Assembly: GCF_014191715.1 (NCBI RefSeq)
Contig: NZ_JACHWY010000002.1
Coordinates: 1-64,000 of the forward strand
DNA length: 64,000 nucleotides
Source: Litorivivens lipolytica
Lineage (GTDB): Bacteria > Pseudomonadota > Gammaproteobacteria > Pseudomonadales > Spongiibacteraceae
Reading direction: 5' to 3'
The notes below the pieces were generated by a model. That model worked only from the letters and a program-made list of their open reading frames with translations. It was not told the origin of the DNA and ran no database searches. Position numbers and translations under genes: made by a program. This document shows, in pieces, positions 60,559-64,000 of the stretch (positions within the stretch are counted from its first letter, which is position 1; every line of letters starts with the position of its first letter).

Positions 60559-61556
60559 AGCGTCGTCGCCGCGAAACCGAAACCTTCGGTCTGTCTTTTC
60601 TCGACGCCATCAGCTGTGGTTTTGGCGCTATTGTGCTCCTCTTGGTGCTGACCAAAATTGCCGAGCCGACCAAGCAGAAGGATGAAGGCATTGGCTTGCA
60701 GGCCATGGCCGAAAAGCTGGCCGCGGAATTGCCCGAGCTGGACGGGAAACTCGACAGTCTCGAGCAGAAACTGGCAGAGAAGGGCAAGCGTCTTGCGGAG
60801 GCAGAACAGGAGTTGGCCAGTATGCGGCCCGAGGCAAGGGCGCTGGAGGCCGAACGCGCAGACGCGCAACTGGAAGCCGAGGCTGCGGCGGCGATAGAAA
60901 ATCGTCTCGCGATTGCCCGGCAGGAGCTCACCGAAGAGATGAAGCGTCTCTACGGCAGCGGCGTGCGCCCGCAGAATCAGTCAGTGGGCGGGATTCCGGT
61001 CGACAGCGAATACATTATTTTCGTGATCGATACCTCGGGCAGTATGCACGGCTACGCCTGGCCCACCGTGATTAAAAAACTGACCGAAACTCTGGACTTG
61101 TACCCCAAGGTCAAGGGCTTGCAGATCATGAACGATATGGGCGACTACATGTTCAGCCAGTACGCCGGCGACTGGATTCCTGATACGCCGGGGCGGCGCA
61201 AGGCCATTATCAGTCGTATGGCCAGTTGGCAGCCCTTTTCCAATTCGAGCCCGGTAGAAGGTATTACTCGCGCGATACGGGCCTTTTATTCCGACGACAA
61301 AAAGATCAGTATTTATGTGTTCGGCGATGAATTTACCGGGAACTCCATTCAGGCGGTGCTGGACACGGTGGAGCGGATTAATCCCCGTGGTGCCGATGGC
61401 AAGCCGTTGGTGCGCATTCATGCGGTGGGGTTTCCGGTGCAGTTCACCCGCAGCGGCATACGGCCAACGGGTGTGCAGTTTTCCATGCTTATGAGGGCCC
61501 TGTGCCAGCGGAATGGCGGTACGTTTGTGGGCCTGCAAACACTGGAGCCGCGGTGA
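60555..61556 (+). CDS. vWA protein with ExbD-like membrane helix (second)
   Basis: This 333-residue protein has the same layout as the previous gene product: basic start (MKRRRRETETFG), helix with D17 (FLDAISCGFGAIVLLLVL), coiled coil (about 45-125) and vWA domain (about 150-330). D159, S161 and S163 form the DxSxS metal motif; the Thr position is less clear. I start at GTG 60555, which has GGAGG 7 nt upstream and overlaps the prior stop. The two may form a heterodimer. Confidence 0.82.
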   Translation: MKRRRRETETFGLSFLDAISCGFGAIVLLLVLTKIAEPTKQKDEGIGLQAMAEKLAAELPELDGKLDSLEQKLAEKGKRLAEAEQELASMRPEARALEAERADAQLEAEAAAAIENRLAIARQELTEEMKRLYGSGVRPQNQSVGGIPVDSEYIIFVIDTSGSMHGYAWPTVIKKLTETLDLYPKVKGLQIMNDMGDYMFSQYAGDWIPDTPGRRKAIISRMASWQPFSNSSPVEGITRAIRAFYSDDKKISIYVFGDEFTGNSIQAVLDTVERINPRGADGKPLVRIHAVGFPVQFTRSGIRPTGVQFSMLMRALCQRNGGTFVGLQTLEPR

Positions 61557-62164
61557 TGTTAAAGCTACGCTGGATCGCGCTGTTTCTAAGTCTATTGTTG
61601 GGCGCCTGCAGTCAGCATGTGGTGCTGAGTGATGACTTTCCGGAGCCAATCATCAGCCAGTTGCCGCAGCCGGTCGTGGTCTATATTTCCCCTGAGCTTC
61701 GCCGTTATGTTCATCGCCACGAGCCGGAGCAAGGCGCTGACTGGACCATTGTGTTCGGCAGTTCCCAGGAAAAGCTGTTCAAATCGGTCTTTGCAGGGAT
61801 GTTTGAAGAGGTAAGCCTGGTGTTCGAAGAAAAAGCCATTCCCGATGACGCTCTGGTGCTGACGCCGGTCATGCGGGATTTTCAGTTTAGCACCCCTGGC
61901 ATGAGTAAGAGTGACTACTATGAAGTGTGGATCAAGTATTCACTCAAGCTCGCTCGAGGAGGCGGCGAGCCAATGCTTAACTGGGCGTTCACGGCCTATG
62001 GGCGGGAAGAAAAATCCGGCCGTTCTGCTGCCGGTGCCATGCGTGAAGCCTCGCGGCGCGCGATGCGCGATGCCGCTGCCGCCATCGTATTGAACTTTAT
62101 GAAGCAGCCCGCCGCGAAAAAACTCTTTTCCGTCGCGCCTGCCGCGAAAGCTGAGCGCACGTGA
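61556..62164 (+). CDS. Lipoprotein of unknown family (first)
   Basis: This 202-residue protein has a short signal and lipobox (LLLGAC, Cys18). The mature part begins with LPQPVVVYISPELRRYV and continues with VLTPVMRDFQFSTPGM and a strand-rich region. The style is that of small outer-membrane accessory lipoproteins that assist secretion or lipid systems. Its ATG overlaps the stop of the second vWA gene (TGATG). The family is not recognised. Confidence 0.72.
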   Translation: MLKLRWIALFLSLLLGACSQHVVLSDDFPEPIISQLPQPVVVYISPELRRYVHRHEPEQGADWTIVFGSSQEKLFKSVFAGMFEEVSLVFEEKAIPDDALVLTPVMRDFQFSTPGMSKSDYYEVWIKYSLKLARGGGEPMLNWAFTAYGREEKSGRSAAGAMREASRRAMRDAAAAIVLNFMKQPAAKKLFSVAPAAKAERT

Positions 62165-62823
62165 TGAGGTGCTGGCCTGCCGCATTTGCGCTGCTACTGA
62201 CCGCCATTCTCGGAGGCTGTGTCAGTTCGTCAGTGGAGCAGTTGCGACAGGCGCCGGTGGGCGTGCTGAAAGAGGGTGAAACCATTGTCGTGTTGGGGCG
62301 GCGTCAAAACTTTCGGCACCAGACCGAGGCGGACTTTACTCGCTGTGTGCAGAATACCCTCACCCGCAAAAAACTGCCGGTCAAAGCCGAGCAGGACTTT
62401 ATGGACGAGATGTTTCCCTGGTTCCAGCCGCGTATGGCGCCTACTACCGCCGAGGCTCTGGCCAAGCGCCTGCAGGAGCCGGCTATTGCTGATCGTCTGA
62501 AGCAGACCGGCACCCGCTATATAGTGTGGCTCGACGGAATCACTCGCCGCGGCGAAGACGGCGGCAGTCTGTCCTGTAGTGTTGGTGCCGGCGGCGGCGC
62601 CTGTCTCGGCCTGTTGTGGTGGGAAGACGACGCCGAATACGAAGCCGTCATCTGGGACATGCAAACCCTGAAGTCCATGGGTAAGATCGCCGTTGAAGCC
62701 AGTGGAACCTCTTATGTGCCGGCGGTGATCATTCCCATCCCGCTGGTGGCGCCCACCCAGTCCGCTGCTTGTCGTGGCGTGGCCAATCAGATCGGCGAAT
62801 TCCTGACCAAGGCAATCCAGTAG
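62164..62823 (+). CDS. Lipoprotein of unknown family (second)
   Basis: This 219-residue protein has a signal with lipobox (ILGGC, Cys19). The mature part has VGVLKEGETIVVLGR near the start, a helix with CVQNTLTRKKLPVKAEQDF, and a hydrophobic strand region (YEAVIWDMQTLKSMGKIAVE). A Gly- and Ser-rich loop with two further cysteines (SLSCSVGAGGGACLG) may form a disulfide. I start at ATG 62164 rather than the GTG at 62161. It is the last gene of the cluster. Confidence 0.72.
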   Translation: MRCWPAAFALLLTAILGGCVSSSVEQLRQAPVGVLKEGETIVVLGRRQNFRHQTEADFTRCVQNTLTRKKLPVKAEQDFMDEMFPWFQPRMAPTTAEALAKRLQEPAIADRLKQTGTRYIVWLDGITRRGEDGGSLSCSVGAGGGACLGLLWWEDDAEYEAVIWDMQTLKSMGKIAVEASGTSYVPAVIIPIPLVAPTQSAACRGVANQIGEFLTKAIQ

Positions 62824-62961
62824 CCTTTAAGCCGCTTATGTGACCGGTTTCGCGCACCTTTTACCGTCTGTCAGAAAAAACGACCGTTCGTCGCATAGTC
62901 GGTGACCCTCGCATTTCTCGCTTCCATACTGCCCAATGACAAATTTCTTTGGCTGAAGACT

Positions 62962-63369
62962 ATGCACGGTTTGCGCACGGAAAAAGGTTTCACATTAATT
63001 GAAGTGATGGTGGTCGTCGCGATGATCGCCATTATCGCGACCATCGCTATGGGCAGTTATCGCGACAGCACCGTGCGCGCCAATCGCACTGCTGCGGCCA
63101 GTTATTTGCTGGAAGTTGCGAACATGCAGGAGCGGTATTTGCTCGACAATCGAAGTTACGCGGCGGATATGGCGACACTGGGGGCCTCAGTGCCGCCAGA
63201 AGTCTCAGCTAATTATACGGTAACGACTGTAGGTGCGGCGGCAACCTATCAGGTCACCGCAACGCCCACGGGTGCGCAGGCTTCGGACGACACCGACTGC
63301 GGTTGGCTGCGGATAAATAACACTGGCGCAAAATCAACTCAGCACGGTGGCACGCGATGCTGGCGCTAA
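62962..63369 (+). CDS. pilE: Type IV pilin, PilE-like
   Basis: This 135-residue prepilin has a short leader ending in Gly (MHGLRTEKG|FTLIEVMVVV) with Glu at +5, the signature for PilD cleavage and methylation. The rest has a variable C-terminal domain with a Cys pair (DTDCGWL and GTRCWR) as in PilE-type pilins. I start at ATG 62962. It begins a minor pilin group continuing with fimT and pilV. Confidence 0.85.
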   Translation: MHGLRTEKGFTLIEVMVVVAMIAIIATIAMGSYRDSTVRANRTAAASYLLEVANMQERYLLDNRSYAADMATLGASVPPEVSANYTVTTVGAAATYQVTATPTGAQASDDTDCGWLRINNTGAKSTQHGGTRCWR

Positions 63370-63824
63370 ATCGTAAGCAGGGTGGTTACACCCTGTTGGA
63401 GATACTGATTACGCTGGCAGTGGTGGCGATTGTGGCCTCGCTGGCGGTTCCATCCTTTCAGAACATGATTGCGACCCAACGTGTGCGAAGCGCTGCGAAT
63501 GATTTGGTTGCCACGTTAAATTTTGCACGCAGTGAAGCTGTTAAGAGAAATGCAACGGTCACTATTACGCCTGCTGCGGGCGGTTGGACAGATGGTTGGA
63601 CAACCGCCAGCGGCGGCACAACATTGCGGGTGCAGGATGGCTACGAGGGCATCACGCTGACCGGAGATCCGGCATCTACTCCTCTGAGCTATGGTGGTGA
63701 TGGTCGACGTAATGGCTCGGATGTGGAAATCGAGATCGAACCGCCTTCGGGTTCCGGTGCGCCTAGCTATTGCATTGAGATGTCGGCCACGGGCAAACCT
63801 TCGTCTAAGTCTGGGAGTTGCTGA
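63357..63824 (+). CDS. fimT: GspH/FimT-type pseudopilin
   Basis: This 155-residue prepilin has a leader ending GG|YTLLEILITL with Glu at +5; Tyr rather than Phe stands at +1. The GspH-like fold follows (SAANDLVATLNFARSEAVKR). FimT proteins help pilus assembly and, in some bacteria, DNA uptake. It overlaps the PilE-like gene by 13 bp and pilV by 1 bp. Confidence 0.85.
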   Translation: MLALNRKQGGYTLLEILITLAVVAIVASLAVPSFQNMIATQRVRSAANDLVATLNFARSEAVKRNATVTITPAAGGWTDGWTTASGGTTLRVQDGYEGITLTGDPASTPLSYGGDGRRNGSDVEIEIEPPSGSGAPSYCIEMSATGKPSSKSGSC

Positions 63825-64000
63825 TGAATATGCGGAAAGAGCAGCTTGGCATAGGCATGATCGAATTGCTGATCGCCTTGTTGGTGTCTTTGGTTGCATT
63901 GATGGGGGCTGCAGGCTTGGTGGTGAGGACGGTGCAGCAGGAAGCTGAGTCCTATCAGCGGTTGCAGGCCTTGACCCTCGTTCAGGATATGGTGGACCGC
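63824..64000 (+). CDS. pilV: Type IV pilus modification protein PilV (5' part)
   Basis: Only the first 59 codons are in the window. The leader reads MNMRKEQLG|IGMIELLIAL with Glu at +5, and the hydrophobic helix follows (about 12-34). PilV is a minor pilin that primes pilus assembly. The start overlaps the fimT stop (TGATG). The gene continues beyond the window edge. Confidence 0.78.
   Translation, partial: MNMRKEQLGIGMIELLIALLVSLVALMGAAGLVVRTVQQEAESYQRLQALTLVQDMVDR

Noticed and set aside
57411-61556. Zorya anti-phage system (MotA-like channel with partners)
   Set aside because: No MotB-type peptidoglycan-binding protein, helicase or nuclease is present; the partners are vWA, PEGA and lipoproteins.

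Overview
The window is chromosomal DNA of a Gram-negative gammaproteobacterium. The gene orders tuf-S10-spc-alpha, uvrA-MFS-ssb and ispB | rplU-rpmA-obgE-proB, the fabA-fabB pair, the lipoproteins and the type IV pilins all fit. A marine Cellvibrionales-type host (Spongiibacteraceae, Halieaceae or Cellvibrionaceae) is my inference from overall style; no rRNA gene is present to confirm it.

Layout. 1-14.8 kb: the 3' end of tuf, then the S10 (rpsJ-rpsQ), spc (rplN-rpmJ, with secY) and alpha (rpsM-rplQ, with rpoA) operons, closed by a strong terminator. 14.9-25.9 kb: a luciferase-like oxidoreductase, a membrane diguanylate cyclase, uvrA convergent with it, a YajR-type exporter, ssb, a sterol-desaturase-type membrane hydroxylase, a two-domain thioredoxin-fold protein, an NTF2-like protein and an FNR-type oxygen sensor. 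26-31 kb: a CheB-CheR-PAS hybrid that may share a transcript with the FNR gene, facing a PAS-GGDEF protein with a ruined active site but an intact c-di-GMP inhibitory site. A near-consensus FNR box lies between the two. 31-35.4 kb: an unrecognised gene paired with an XRE-type HTH gene, then an RmlD-like reductase with moaB and moeA. 35.4-42.5 kb: fabA-fabB, then ugd, manC, galU and manB, which make UDP-glucuronate and GDP-mannose precursors for surface polysaccharide. 42.5-49.5 kb: a 174-bp palindromic element, ispB, rplU-rpmA-obgE-proB, rpsT, dgkA, another NTF2-like gene, a TetR regulator and a small secreted cysteine protein.

49.9-62.8 kb: the most unusual part, a tightly packed 12-gene co-directional cluster. 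In order it encodes a periplasmic TPR protein with a TonB-like C-terminus, two lipoproteins, a membrane-anchored TPR protein, a PEGA-repeat protein with a non-catalytic FGE-like domain, a small exported peptide, an ExbB/TolQ/MotA-type channel subunit, a degenerate Hsp70/actin-like protein with an FHA-like tail, two von Willebrand A proteins anchored by an ExbD-like helix with a conserved Asp, and two more lipoproteins. I infer an ion-driven, envelope-spanning machine and know of no characterised system with this composition. The window ends in a type IV minor pilin cluster (pilE-like, fimT, start of pilV).
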